Positions 15,817 to 24,939 of a stretch of DNA of 64,000 nt are shown piece by piece (the stretch's first letter is position 1; each line of letters opens with the position of its first letter). Position numbers and translations under genes: made by a program. The stretch is from Burkholderia sp. D-99 (GTDB lineage Bacteria; Pseudomonadota; Gammaproteobacteria; Burkholderiales; Burkholderiaceae). Under the pieces are notes generated by a model that saw only the letters and a program-made list of their open reading frames with translations, had not been told where the DNA came from and ran no database searches. Location: NCBI RefSeq assembly GCF_011605345.1, contig NZ_JAAOXM010000003.1:558001-622000 (forward strand). The letters are read 5' to 3'.

Positions 15817-16623
15817 TTGGCGAGAACGAAAACCACGCGCGCAGCGCCGGCCCCCGGCGCCGGTGTGATCTTCGCGTTGCGCGCGATCGGTCTCGTGCTG
15901 CTCGCGCGCTGGCTGTTCTCGATGTCCCAGATGGGCTATCGCTCGTCGCTGTCGGCGATGGTGTCGTCGCCCTGGGCGTTCGTCTACCTCCTGCTGATCT
16001 TCCTGCTGCTGGCGCTGCCGGGTGCCGTCGCGCGTGCCGAACGGCCGTTTCATCCGCTGCCGCAGTGGCTGCGCCAGGCGCTGCGCGTCTTTGCACTGAT
16101 CGGTTTGCTGTTCGCGATCTGGTCGATCGGCATGTTCGTCTGGGTGGACGGCTGGCGCCTCGCGCTGCATGCCGTGACGGCGACCAATGGTTGGCTCGTT
16201 GCCGCGCCGGCGCTTTATGCGGCGATCGTCTGGATCTGCCGTCCGCGGCCGCTGTGGCGCACCAACGTGGCCGCCCGCCGCTTCGCGGTCGGCCGTTATG
16301 CGATTTCGCTCGACGTGCTGACGCGCACCGCGATCGTCTGGATGGAAAGCCGCAAGGTCGGCCAGTACGACGCGCGCGAACTGTCGGTGCGCTGGCCCGG
16401 CCGTACGGCAGCTGCCGCAGGCGAGGCCGCGACGGACGGGCAGCCGGCAGTCGTGCCGCCGCGTCGCGGCAGCCTGTTCAATCGACCGAAGGTCGAACTG
16501 CTGTGGGATTCGCCTGCGGCCGTCGGCCATAACCGGCAGATCGTCATGCGCGCGCCGCTCGCGACCGAAGGCGACCGCGTCGCGGTGCTCGCGCTCGACG
16601 CCGCGCTCAAGCAGATCGTCTGA
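15817..16623 (+). CDS. Membrane protein of unknown function
   Basis: A 268-residue protein I do not recognise. Residues about 18-150 contain four or five hydrophobic segments (GVIFALRAIGLVLLARWLF, WAFVYLLLIFLLLALPGAV, VFALIGLLFAIWSIGMFVWV, GWLVAAPALYAAIVWIC), and residues about 160-268 form a soluble tail rich in Arg and Ala ending VAVLALDAALKQIV. The start is a TTG at 15817, chosen because AGAGGAGAG lies just upstream at the right distance and the first residues (MARTKTTRAAPAPG) are a normal cytoplasmic leader. It lies 39 bases upstream of a DUF2214 gene and is probably co-transcribed with it from the promoter at 15761. Confidence 0.75.
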   Translation: MARTKTTRAAPAPGAGVIFALRAIGLVLLARWLFSMSQMGYRSSLSAMVSSPWAFVYLLLIFLLLALPGAVARAERPFHPLPQWLRQALRVFALIGLLFAIWSIGMFVWVDGWRLALHAVTATNGWLVAAPALYAAIVWICRPRPLWRTNVAARRFAVGRYAISLDVLTRTAIVWMESRKVGQYDARELSVRWPGRTAAAAGEAATDGQPAVVPPRRGSLFNRPKVELLWDSPAAVGHNRQIVMRAPLATEGDRVAVLALDAALKQIV

Positions 16624-16662
16624 CAAGTCCCGCGCACGGCGTGCGGGCGACAAGGAGGCGTG

Positions 16663-17127
16663 ATGATCGTCCGTTGGTTGCTGGCTGCCATTCACCTGAG
16701 TGCGTTCGGCGTCGCATTTGCCGCGATCGCGGGGCGCAACCGCGCATTACGCCGCCTCATCGCGTCGGCGCAGGCGGCCGACCTGCCTGGTGTATTCAAG
16801 GCGGATGCCGCGTGGGGGCTGTCGGCGCTCGTGCTGATCGTCACGGGCCTCACGCGCGCGTTCGGCGGTTTCGAGAAGGGCGCCGCGTACTACCTGCACG
16901 AGCCGCTTTTTCACCTGAAGATGACAGCGCTCGTGCTGATCCTGCTGCTCGAGGTCGTGCCGATGCTGGGATTGATCCGCTGGCGTGCGGCCGCGCGGCG
17001 ACAGCAGATGCCCGATCTCGGCCGGGCGCGCACTTATGTGCGGATCGGCCATTGGCAGGCTCTGCTGGTGATCGTCATCGTGTTTGCCGCGTCGGGGATG
17101 GCGCGGGGGATTGGGCTGGCCGGGTAG
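16663..17127 (+). CDS. DUF2214-family membrane protein
   Basis: A 154-residue inner-membrane protein of the DUF2214 family (Pfam PF09980), function unknown. Four hydrophobic helices are visible: WLLAAIHLSAFGVAFAAI, AAWGLSALVLIVTGLTRAF, LKMTALVLILLLEVVPMLGLI and QALLVIVIVFAASGMARG. A family feature is the conserved His of HLSAFG and of HLKMTAL. The ATG at 16663 is used because AAGGAGG sits four bases before it; the overlapping GTG at 16660 is too close. The stop codon is also the first base triplet of a 14-bp tandem repeat array (17125-17207). Confidence 0.85.
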   Translation: MIVRWLLAAIHLSAFGVAFAAIAGRNRALRRLIASAQAADLPGVFKADAAWGLSALVLIVTGLTRAFGGFEKGAAYYLHEPLFHLKMTALVLILLLEVVPMLGLIRWRAAARRQQMPDLGRARTYVRIGHWQALLVIVIVFAASGMARGIGLAG

Positions 17128-17207
17128 GTGCGGCCGGCTAGGTCTGGCCGTGTAGGTGTGGCCGGCTAGGGATGGCAGGTACGTGCGGCCGCGTAGATGC
17201 GGCCGGC
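17125..17207. repeat. Tandem repeat array, six 14-bp units, starting at a stop codon
   Basis: Units begin TAG(G/A)TGCGGCCGGC with variation: starts at 17125, 17139, 17153, 17167 (13 bp), 17180 and 17194. The first unit begins with the TAG that stops the DUF2214 gene. Because 14 is 2 modulo 3, the TAGs of the first three units fall in three different reading frames. Confidence 0.8.
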
Positions 17208-17352
17208 CAGGCTCGCCATCACCATCCCGATCCGCATCCCGTTCGACCCGCGCAGCATCTTCCGCCAGATACCCGCAAGCCGGGTGCGGGCCGCGTCGCT
17301 TCCCCCGATTCCGGCTCGACCGGGCGATTCGGCCGCCCGGTTCGTCCCTTGC

Positions 17353-18705
17353 TCAGCGCACGAGACTGGGCCGTTTGTTATTGAACGTCCACCCCGGAAT
17401 CAGATACTGCATGGCCGCCGCATCGTCGCGGGCGCCGAGGCCGTGCTGCTTGTACAACTCATGCGCGACCGCGACGGCATCCATGTCGATGTCGACGCCG
17501 AGACCCGGCCGCTTCGGTACCTCCACCAGTCCATTCTCGATCTTCAGCGGCTCGCGCGTCAGCCGTTCGCCGTCCTGCCAGATCCAGTGCGTGTCGATCG
17601 CCGTGACCTGACCGGGCGCGGCGGCCGCGACATGCGTGAACATCGCGAGCGACACGTCGAAGTGGTTGTTCGAATGCGAACCCCACGTAAGACCCCAGTC
17701 GCGGCACATCTGCGCGACGCGCACCGAACCCTGCATCGTCCAGAAGTGCGGATCGGCGAGCGGGATGTCGACGGCCTGCAACTGCACCGCGTGGCCCATT
17801 TGCCGCCAGTCGGTCGCAATCATGTTGGTTGCCGTCGGCAGCCCCGTCGCACGGCGGAATTCGGCCATCACCTCGCGGCCCGAGTAGCCGTTCTCCGCAC
17901 CGCACGGATCTTCGGCGTAGGCCAGCACGTGATGCTGGTCGCGGCACAGGCGTACGGCCTCGTCGAGCGACCATGCGCCGTTCGGGTCGAGCGTCACGCG
18001 CGCGTCGGGGAAGCGCTCGGCGAGCGCCGTCACGGCCTCGATCTCGCTTGCGCCTTCGAACACGCCGCCCTTCAGCTTGAAGTCGTTGAAGCCGTAGCGC
18101 GCATGCGCGGCCTCGGCGAGCCGCACGACGGCCTCGGGCGTCAGCGCGGCTTCGTCGCGCACGCGCGTCCAGTCATCGGTCGCGCCGCTGCCGTCACGGT
18201 AGGGCAGCGCGGTCTTCGTGCGATCGCCGACGTAGAACAGGTAGCCGAGCATTTCGACACGCTCGCGCTGCTGGCCCTCGCCAAGCAGCGCTGCGACCGG
18301 CACGCCGAGATGCTGGCCGAGCAGGTCGAGCAGCGCGGCCTCGAGCGCGGTGACCGCGTGGATCGTCGTGCGCAGGTCGAAGGTCTGCAGCCCGCGGCCG
18401 CTCGCGTCGCGGTCGGCAAAGGTACGCCGCACGTCGTTGAGCACTGCGTGGTAATTGCCGACCGGCTGGCCGACGACGAGCGCGCGCGCATCGTCGAGCG
18501 TGCGGCGGATGCTTTCGCCGCCGGGCACTTCGCCGACGCCGGTCCGGCCCGCGCTGTCCTTCAGGATCAGGAGGTTGCGGGTGAAGAACGGGCCGTGCGC
18601 GCCGCTCAGGTTGAGCAGCATGCTGTCGTGGCCGGCGACCGGAATCGCTTGCAGGTCGACGATGCGCGGCGTGTCGTGGGAGGGCGAGGCGGTGACGGCG
18701 TTCAT
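17353..18705 (-). CDS. gudD: D-glucarate dehydratase
   Basis: A 450-residue enolase-superfamily enzyme that dehydrates D-glucarate (and L-idarate) to 5-keto-4-deoxyglucarate. Diagnostic blocks: [13 protein letters not shown], the catalytic KxK in NDFKLKGG (about 205-207), metal ligands [12 protein letters not shown] and [23 protein letters not shown], and the catalytic His of [11 protein letters not shown] (about 339). Length matches GudD. The ATG at 18705 (MNAVTAS) is chosen; a longer open frame to 18897 lacks similarity. It is divergent from a GntR regulator at 19064, the likely controller. No glucarate transporter or aldolase gene lies in the neighbourhood. Confidence 0.94.
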   Translation of the reverse strand: MNAVTASPSHDTPRIVDLQAIPVAGHDSMLLNLSGAHGPFFTRNLLILKDSAGRTGVGEVPGGESIRRTLDDARALVVGQPVGNYHAVLNDVRRTFADRDASGRGLQTFDLRTTIHAVTALEAALLDLLGQHLGVPVAALLGEGQQRERVEMLGYLFYVGDRTKTALPYRDGSGATDDWTRVRDEAALTPEAVVRLAEAAHARYGFNDFKLKGGVFEGASEIEAVTALAERFPDARVTLDPNGAWSLDEAVRLCRDQHHVLAYAEDPCGAENGYSGREVMAEFRRATGLPTATNMIATDWRQMGHAVQLQAVDIPLADPHFWTMQGSVRVAQMCRDWGLTWGSHSNNHFDVSLAMFTHVAAAAPGQVTAIDTHWIWQDGERLTREPLKIENGLVEVPKRPGLGVDIDMDAVAVAHELYKQHGLGARDDAAAMQYLIPGWTFNNKRPSLVR

Positions 18706-18957
18706 GGGCGGCGATGGCGAAAGGGTGGGCAATGCCGTGCGGCAAAAGCTTTGCCGCGCGCGGCGGGAGGTGCGATCATTCGACAACCGACGTGCGCGGC
18801 GCGCAAGCCCCGCAGGTCGACGCAACCCGGAACGGGGTGGAAGCGGCAACCGAACCAGCGGAGCGCAGAACGCGAACGCTGGCTGATCGTAAAGCACGGG
18901 ACCAGGCGGCGCCGGAGCGCTTGCTTGAGTCGACAGGAGATCCGTGCTTCTATCATC

Positions 18958-18988
18958 AGTCGTCGGATGACTTGTGACGCAGTATAAT
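18958..18988 (+). promoter_or_regulatory. Promoter and candidate GntR operator upstream of the glucarate regulator
   Basis: A perfect -10 TATAAT lies at 18983-18988, 75 bases before the regulator ATG. AGTCGTC-G-GATGACT (18958-18972), an inverted repeat with one mismatch, covers the -35 region. That size and location suit a FadR-type GntR dimer and would let the regulator control itself and possibly gudD in the same 358-base divergent gap. No other structure was seen in this gap. Confidence 0.45.
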
Positions 18989-19063
18989 GAATCATCGGCT
19001 TTCGCTCAAACCCCGCGTAAACCCTCGGCTCACATTACGATCATTCAAAAAGGAACCGGCCTC

Positions 19064-19825
19064 ATGTCCGTGCCTACGCTTCCCGCAGCGCCGCGCCGTC
19101 GCGCACGCAGCCTCGCACAAGATGTCGTCGACGCGCTGACCGCGCAGATCGAAAACGGCACGCTGCGTCCCGGCGACAAGCTGCCGACCGAAACCGAAGT
19201 CATGGCGGCGCAGGGCGTGAGCCGTACGGTCGTGCGCGAGGCGATCTCGCGGATGCAGGCGAGCGGCCTCGTCGAGACCCGCCACGGCATCGGCAGCTTC
19301 GTGCTGGAGCCGTCGCGCCGTCAGACGCTCGGCATCGACCCGGCGACGATCACGACGCTGCGCGACGTGCTCGCGGTGCTGGAACTGCGCATCAGCCTCG
19401 AGAGCGAATGCGCGAGCCTTGCCGCGCAGCGCGCGAACGATACCGACCTTGCCGCGCTGCGGCGCGCGCTCGACGCGATTGCAACAGGCGCGGGCGGTGG
19501 CCGCGACACGGCGCAGCTCGATTTCCAGTTCCACCTGCAGATCGCGCAATCCACCGGCAACCGCTATTTCGTCGACATCATGACGCAGCTCGGCACGTCG
19601 ATCATCCCGCGCACGCGCGTGAATTCGGCCCGTTTTGCCGGTGACGATCTCGAGCGTTACGTCGGCCGGCTGAATCACGAGCACGAGGATATCTACGAGG
19701 CGATCGCGCGCCACGACCCGGAGGCCGCACGCGCCGCGATGCGCACGCACCTCACCAACAGCCGCGAGCGGCTGCGCCGCGCGCATGAGGCGGCCGAAGC
19801 CGAACGCGACACACAGGCCGGCTGA
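19064..19825 (+). CDS. GntR/FadR-family transcriptional regulator
   Basis: A 253-residue regulator with a winged HTH at about residues 12-75 (LAQDVVDALTAQIENGTLRPGDKLPTE, TEVMAAQGVSRTVVREAISRM, GLVETRHGIGSFV) and an all-helical FCD effector domain at about 95-235, with the usual metal or ligand His residues (DFQFHLQIA, LNHEHEDIYEAI, MRTHLTNSRERL). FCD regulators sense organic or sugar acids. Its position, divergent from gudD, points to D-glucarate or a related acid as inducer. The ATG at 19064 has AGGA eight bases upstream. Confidence 0.9.
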   Translation: MSVPTLPAAPRRRARSLAQDVVDALTAQIENGTLRPGDKLPTETEVMAAQGVSRTVVREAISRMQASGLVETRHGIGSFVLEPSRRQTLGIDPATITTLRDVLAVLELRISLESECASLAAQRANDTDLAALRRALDAIATGAGGGRDTAQLDFQFHLQIAQSTGNRYFVDIMTQLGTSIIPRTRVNSARFAGDDLERYVGRLNHEHEDIYEAIARHDPEAARAAMRTHLTNSRERLRRAHEAAEAERDTQAG

Positions 19826-19963
19826 TGCGCCGGGCGGCGCGGCCCGCGGTGCCGCCCCGCCCGGACAAATCGCCTCAACATCAGTCGTCATACAAGATCG
19901 ATATCCGTTCATCGATCACCGGGGCCGGGCGGCGTTTCCGCTGCCGGCCGCCGGCACCGCCGA

Positions 19964-21112
19964 TCAGCCTCCCTTCGTCGTGATCGTCTTCCACGCGCCG
20001 CTCTTCACCTGGTACAGCGTCGACATCCCGCTCTTCAGCGAGCCGTCGTTCGCGAACGAGATGCGGCCGGTGACGCCTTCGAAGTCGATCTTCTTCAGCG
20101 CCGGGCGATAGACCTTCGGGTCGGTCGAGCCGGCCGCCTGCATCGCCTTGATCGCCGCCCAGGCCGCGTCGTAGCCGAACTGCGCATACGACAGCACGTC
20201 GACGCCGAAGCGCTTCCTGAAACGCTGTTCGAAATCCTTCCCTTGCGGCAGCTCGTCGAGCGGCCGGCCGTATTCCCACGCCATCGCGCCTTCGGCGGCC
20301 GGGCCCGCGATCTTGATGAACTCGTTGTCCTTCACGCCGCCGCCGCCGACGAACTGCGCGTTCAGCCCGAGCTGGCGCATCTGCTTGATGAAGTTCGCGG
20401 CGAGCGAATCGAGCCCGCCGAAGAAGATCAGGTCGGGATTCTTGGCCTTCAGGCTCGTGATCTGCGCACGGAAGTCGACCGCCTGGTTGCTGGTGAATTC
20501 GCGGCCGATGAGGTTCCCGCCGGCGGCCTTCACGGCCTTCTCGAACTCGTCGGCCTCGCCCTGGCCGAACGCGGTGCGGTCGTCGATGATCGCGATGCGC
20601 TTTGCTTTCGTCACATCGACCGCGTACTTGCCCGCGTTGCCGGCGTTCTGGCCGTCGGTTGCGATCACCATGAACATGTTCGCCAGCCCGCGCGAGGTGA
20701 GCGTCGGGTTGGTCGCCGCCGGATCGATCACCGGGATGCCGGACTTGTCGTAGACGACCGAGGCCGGAATCGTCGTCCCCGAATTGAAATGGCCGACCAC
20801 GACCGACACGTTCTGGTCGACGAGCGCCTGCGCGGCCTGCACGCCGATGCGCGGGTCGGCCTGGTCGTCCTGCACGACGAGGTTGAAGTGCGCGGGCTTG
20901 CCGGCGATCTGCACCTTCTGCGCGGCGGCATCGTCGAGCGCGAGCTGCACGCCGTTCTGCAGGTCCTTGCCGTAGCCGGCGTTCACGCCCGTGAGCGGCG
21001 CGGCGAAACCGACCTTCACGTCGGTCGTATCGGCGGCCTGGGCGGCCTGTTGCGAGAGGAGGGCAAGCGCGGATGCAATCGACACCGACAGCAGGGAATG
21101 ACGGAATTTCAT
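19964..21112 (-). CDS. Branched-chain amino acid ABC transporter, substrate-binding protein (LivK type)
   Basis: A 382-residue periplasmic binding protein of the Peripla_BP_6 class. A cleavable signal peptide occupies residues 1-26 (LLSVSIASALALLSQQAAQA), then VKVGFAAPLTGVNAGYGKDLQNGVQLALDD, VVVGHFNSGTTIPAS and the second lobe RIAIIDDRTAFGQGEADEF. These are typical of LivJ/LivK proteins that bind Leu, Ile, Val or similar amides. No permease or ATPase genes lie next to it, so it must work with a transporter encoded elsewhere. The ATG at 21112 is preceded by AGGAACAAC on the minus strand. Confidence 0.92.
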   Translation of the reverse strand: MKFRHSLLSVSIASALALLSQQAAQAADTTDVKVGFAAPLTGVNAGYGKDLQNGVQLALDDAAAQKVQIAGKPAHFNLVVQDDQADPRIGVQAAQALVDQNVSVVVGHFNSGTTIPASVVYDKSGIPVIDPAATNPTLTSRGLANMFMVIATDGQNAGNAGKYAVDVTKAKRIAIIDDRTAFGQGEADEFEKAVKAAGGNLIGREFTSNQAVDFRAQITSLKAKNPDLIFFGGLDSLAANFIKQMRQLGLNAQFVGGGGVKDNEFIKIAGPAAEGAMAWEYGRPLDELPQGKDFEQRFRKRFGVDVLSYAQFGYDAAWAAIKAMQAAGSTDPKVYRPALKKIDFEGVTGRISFANDGSLKSGMSTLYQVKSGAWKTITTKGG

Positions 21113-21485
21113 GTTGTTCCTCTTGTTCGACACCTGCGAGTGAGTACCGCACATGCTCGGGCTGGCTGAGCGCGTGCGACGGGCGGGCGGTTCGACCGCT
21201 TCTCGGAATCGGGCGGGGAGGTCGGCATCGTGATCCTCGGAAGAATCTCCCGTCAGGCTCGGCGAAGAGCCCCGATCGCCTCGATATATAGGTCGCCGAT
21301 ATGCCCGGGTCTTGGCAATTTGCCGCGCATTCGGTGCGGATTTGCGCATAGCTTCTGCGCGTGCGGGGGCAGCTGGTATCGGGAGTTTCCCGTCGCGAAC
21401 GGAGCGGGTGGAGAGGGGGAGGTGCGGGGGCGAGGAGCAGGGAGGCGGCGCGGCCCGCCGGGGCCACGCCGCGCACGAGAGGCCG
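21113..21485. other. Intergenic region upstream of the LivK-type gene
   Basis: About 373 bases without a gene, serving as leader of the binding-protein gene (minus strand). An AT patch TATATAT near 21285-21291 could be a -10 element for that gene, but no good -35 partner was found. The right end carries the hairpin listed at 21445. Confidence 0.4.
21445..21472 (-). terminator. Hairpin downstream of the phospholipase gene
   Basis: On the plus strand GCGGCG, C, GGCCC, loop GCCG, GGGCC, A, CGCCGC: an 11-bp stem with one mismatch, starting about 14 bases past the phospholipase stop. There is no T run, so it is a probable but not certain terminator. Confidence 0.45.
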
Positions 21486-23630
21486 TCAGTCGGACAGGGT
21501 GTCCGATGCGGCTTCGGCATCGTCGTGCGATGCGTGCGTGCGGATCAGCGGATCGCTGGTGCTCGGGCGGCCCGTCTCGACGTGGCCCGCGAAACGGCGC
21601 AGGAAGCCGAGCAGCCGACCGTCGCTGACGGTCAGGTCGTACCAGCCGTGGCTGCCGCGCAGATCCCAGTAGTCGTCGACCTGCTGGCCCGGTGCGAGAT
21701 CGAACGTGCGCGCGCGGCCGTGGCCGTACGCGTTCGTGACCTTGAGCCGCACGGCCTTGTGGCCGCGGTTCATCAGGCGCAGCGTGATGTTGCCGTTCGC
21801 GACGTCATAGCCGTAGATCACCTCGGGGTTCACGTTCGCGCTGCCGACGCCGGTCGCGAACGGGCCGCGGAAATGGCAGTAGAAGCCGTTCGGGCCGTAC
21901 ACGTCGAGGTCGTACAGGCCTAGCGACGCGGCGGCGCTCCACGTGTCGACAACCCGCTTGCCGGCTTCGACCGTGTACGCCCAAGGGCCGTCGAGGCGGT
22001 TGCGTGACTGCACCTGGAACGCGGCGCCCGCGCGGCCCGTGTTCGCGAAGGTCAGCCGGAACAGGCCGTTGACCGATTCGACGCGACCGTGCACGAACAG
22101 CTCGTACGGCAGCGCGCGCGCCGGACGCAGCCCGGCCTCCTGCTTCGGCAGCTTCTGCAGCACCGGCGGCACCGGGATGTAGTCGGGGTGGCGCAGGCGG
22201 TCGGGCGGCGCGTAGCTGCTCGTGTCCGGCAGCGTCGGCCAGGCGGCATCGGACGTCGCGAAGTCGAACGCGGCGGTCAGGTCGCCGCACACCGTGCGAC
22301 GCCACGGCGACACGTTGCCCGCCTTGACCGGGTATTGCGCGCCGAAACGCGCCTCGATGAATTGCAGCAGCGACGTGTGATCGAAGGTCTGCGAACAGAC
22401 CCAGCCGCCCTTCGTCCACGGCGACACGACGAGCATCGGCACGCGCGGCCCGAGCCCGTACGGGCCTGCCATGTGCGATGCGTCGCCGGGGAACACTTCG
22501 TTGGTCGTTGCGACCGTCGACAGCCCGTTGTCGCGCGACTGCGGCGCGAACGGCGGCTGCACATGATCGAAGAAGCCGTCGTTCTCGTCGTACGTGATGA
22601 AGAGCGCGGTCTTGCTCCAAACTTCCGGATTCGACACGAGCGCCTGCAGCACCTGCTCGATGTACCACGCGCCGTAGTTCGCCGGCCAGTTCGGATGCTC
22701 GGAATACGCTTCCGGCGCGCAGATCCACGACACCTGCGGCAGCGTGCCGTTCTTCACGTCCTGCTGCAGCACGTCGAACAGCGTGCCGCCCGCGCTGATG
22801 TTGGTGCCGGTGCGCGCCTTGTCGTACAGCGGCGTGCCGGGCAGCGCGGTGCGGTACTGGTTGAAGTAGAGCAGCGAGTTGTCGCCGTAGTTGCCGATGT
22901 ACGGGTTCTGCGTCCAGCCCCACGACCCGGCGGCGTTCAGGCCGGTGCCGATGTCCTGGTAGATCTTCCACGACACGCCGGCGTTCTCCAGCACTTCCGG
23001 ATAGGTCGTCCAGCCGTAGCCCGCTTCCTCGTTGCCGAGCACCGGGCCGCCACCCGTGCCGTCGTTGCCGACGTAGCCCGTCCACATGTAGTAGCGGTTC
23101 GGGTCGGTCGAGCTCGGGATCGCGCAGTGGTACGCGTCGCAGATCGTGAACGCGTCGGCGAGCTGGTAGTGGAACGGGATGTCGTCGCGCTTCAGGTACG
23201 CCATCGTCGTGGTGCCCTTGTTCGGCACCCACTGGTCATAGCGGCCCTTGTTCCATGCCGCGTGCATGTCCTGCCAGCCGTGCGGCAGGTCCTGCAGGAA
23301 CTGCAGGCCGAGCTTGTCCGCGCCCGGATGGAACGGCAGCAGCTCGGCCGGGCCGACCGGCTGGTGGAACACCGACTTGCCGTTCGCGAGGCGCAGCGGG
23401 CGCGGGTCACCAAAGCCGCGGACACCGCGCATCGTGCCGAAGTAGTGGTCGAACGAGCGGTTCTCCTGCATCAGGATCACGATGTGTTCGATATCGCGGA
23501 TGGTGCCGGTGCGGCGGTTCGCAGGAATCGCAAGCGCATCGCGAATCACGGGCGGGAACAGGTTCAGCGCGGCGGCGCCGGCGGTGCCGGCAGCGACGCG
23601 CAGGAAGTCACGACGGTTCGATCGGGTCAT
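21486..23630 (-). CDS. plcN: Phospholipase C, Tat-exported, non-haemolytic PlcN type
   Basis: A 714-residue secreted phosphoesterase. The N-terminus has a twin-arginine signal (SNRRDFLRVAAGTAGAAALN). The catalytic phosphoesterase domain (Pfam PF04185) spans about residues 40-420, with the metal and nucleophile region EHIVILMQENRSFDHYFGTM, FITYDENDGFFDHVQPP and GPYGLGPRVPMLVVSPWTKGG. Two C-terminal DUF756-like beta domains follow (LFRLTFANTGRAGAAFQV and GNITLRLMNRGHKAVRL). Burkholderia species carry several such enzymes, which release phosphocholine from phospholipids. The ATG at 23630 places RR near the N-terminus as Tat export requires. It is monocistronic. Confidence 0.93.
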   Translation of the reverse strand: MTRSNRRDFLRVAAGTAGAAALNLFPPVIRDALAIPANRRTGTIRDIEHIVILMQENRSFDHYFGTMRGVRGFGDPRPLRLANGKSVFHQPVGPAELLPFHPGADKLGLQFLQDLPHGWQDMHAAWNKGRYDQWVPNKGTTTMAYLKRDDIPFHYQLADAFTICDAYHCAIPSSTDPNRYYMWTGYVGNDGTGGGPVLGNEEAGYGWTTYPEVLENAGVSWKIYQDIGTGLNAAGSWGWTQNPYIGNYGDNSLLYFNQYRTALPGTPLYDKARTGTNISAGGTLFDVLQQDVKNGTLPQVSWICAPEAYSEHPNWPANYGAWYIEQVLQALVSNPEVWSKTALFITYDENDGFFDHVQPPFAPQSRDNGLSTVATTNEVFPGDASHMAGPYGLGPRVPMLVVSPWTKGGWVCSQTFDHTSLLQFIEARFGAQYPVKAGNVSPWRRTVCGDLTAAFDFATSDAAWPTLPDTSSYAPPDRLRHPDYIPVPPVLQKLPKQEAGLRPARALPYELFVHGRVESVNGLFRLTFANTGRAGAAFQVQSRNRLDGPWAYTVEAGKRVVDTWSAAASLGLYDLDVYGPNGFYCHFRGPFATGVGSANVNPEVIYGYDVANGNITLRLMNRGHKAVRLKVTNAYGHGRARTFDLAPGQQVDDYWDLRGSHGWYDLTVSDGRLLGFLRRFAGHVETGRPSTSDPLIRTHASHDDAEAASDTLSD

Positions 23631-23905
23631 GGTCGTTATCGTGTGATAAAGGGGGGAGCCGATTGGCGGGAACTGCTGGAAGGGCACGCCCGGGTCGCAG
23701 GATGCGGCTGCGCCGGGTTGTGCCGCCGCGAGCATAGCTAGGAATCGGTGTCATTCATGTGAAGTCCGGAAACGTTTGCATCCGCATCGAAGCGAGTTCG
23801 ACGCAGCGTCGGGGGGCATATCGCCAGCGGTCGTGGTGAGGCAGGGGCAGGGCGGGAAAGCGGCGCGGGATGCGCGCCGGTGAAGCGAAGGGCGACGCCG
23901 GTGTG

Positions 23906-24766
23906 TCAGGCGTCCGTCACCCACGCACCGAACCATTCGCTCGGGTGCGCGATTTCGTCCTGCGCGGCGACGAGTTCGAGCTCGTAGCGGCGCGCATCGT
24001 AGGTGGCCTTCACGACCGCATGCACGGCCGCGAGCGTGTGCTCGAACGCGGCGCGCACGGAGTCGCCGCGCAGCCGGCATGCGACGAAGATCGCGCTGGT
24101 CAGGTCGCCGACGCCGACCGGATGGCGCGGAAACGCGTACAGCGGGCGCTGGCCGATCCACGCTTCGGTTTCGGTGACGGCGAGCATGTTGAAGCGATCG
24201 GCGGGGCTGTTGCGGTCGTGCAGGTGCTTGACGAGGATGATTTGCGGGCCGCGCCGGATCAGCGCGCGGCATGCCTCGACGGCTTCGGCGACGGTTTCGA
24301 TGCGCCGCCCGGCGAGCTTCTGCAGTTCGGTGTGGTTCGGCGACATGCCGTCGGCGAGCGCCGGCATTTCCTGGACCATGAATTCCTCGACGCCGGGCTC
24401 GGGCCGGATGCCGCCCGTCTGGCCCATCGCCGGATCGCAGAAGTACCACGCGTTCGGGTTCATCGCCTTCACCGAGCGCACGATCTCGACGGCCGCACGC
24501 GCCTGCGGCGGCGAGCCGAGGAAGCCGGACAGCACGGCGTCGCAGCGCTTGAGCGCGCCGATCGCGGCGATGCCGTCGACGAGCTGCTCCATCTTCGCGG
24601 CATCGATCGCGCTGCCGGCCCAATGGCCGTACTGCATGTGATTCGACAACTGGACGGTATTGAGCGGCCAGACGTTGACGCCGAGGCGCTGCATCGGGAA
24701 CACGGCCGCACTGTTGCCGGCATGGCCGTAGATGACGTGCGACTGAATGCTGAGGACGTTTTTCAT
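23906..24766 (-). CDS. pdxY: Pyridoxal kinase
   Basis: A 286-residue ribokinase-fold enzyme that phosphorylates pyridoxal in the vitamin B6 salvage pathway. It starts [29 protein letters not shown], typical of PdxY, and has [45 protein letters not shown] and the anion-hole motif [10 protein letters not shown] near residue 225 (Asp as catalytic base). The ATG at 24766 gives the normal length; the open frame to 24925 is longer but has no similarity. It stands alone between plcN and an alpha/beta hydrolase gene of opposite direction. Confidence 0.95.
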   Translation of the reverse strand: MKNVLSIQSHVIYGHAGNSAAVFPMQRLGVNVWPLNTVQLSNHMQYGHWAGSAIDAAKMEQLVDGIAAIGALKRCDAVLSGFLGSPPQARAAVEIVRSVKAMNPNAWYFCDPAMGQTGGIRPEPGVEEFMVQEMPALADGMSPNHTELQKLAGRRIETVAEAVEACRALIRRGPQIILVKHLHDRNSPADRFNMLAVTETEAWIGQRPLYAFPRHPVGVGDLTSAIFVACRLRGDSVRAAFEHTLAAVHAVVKATYDARRYELELVAAQDEIAHPSEWFGAWVTDA

Positions 24767-24939
24767 GGGAATCGCCTGCACGCGTTTCAGGGTCACGTCA
24801 CACGATACCCGAGTTCGTCGCGCGCGCGGAAGTCGCGCGGCCCCGGGGTGTTGCGCGCCGTCGTCAGCGCGACCGCGTAGAATCGCGGGGCGCGAGGCAG
24901 CCCGGCCGCCCGCGTGCGTCTCCAATCACCGTGATCGCC

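Noticed and set aside
22089..23741. A 550-codon open frame opposite plcN
   Set aside because: Shadow of the phospholipase gene; dominated by Arg, Val and His without any motif.
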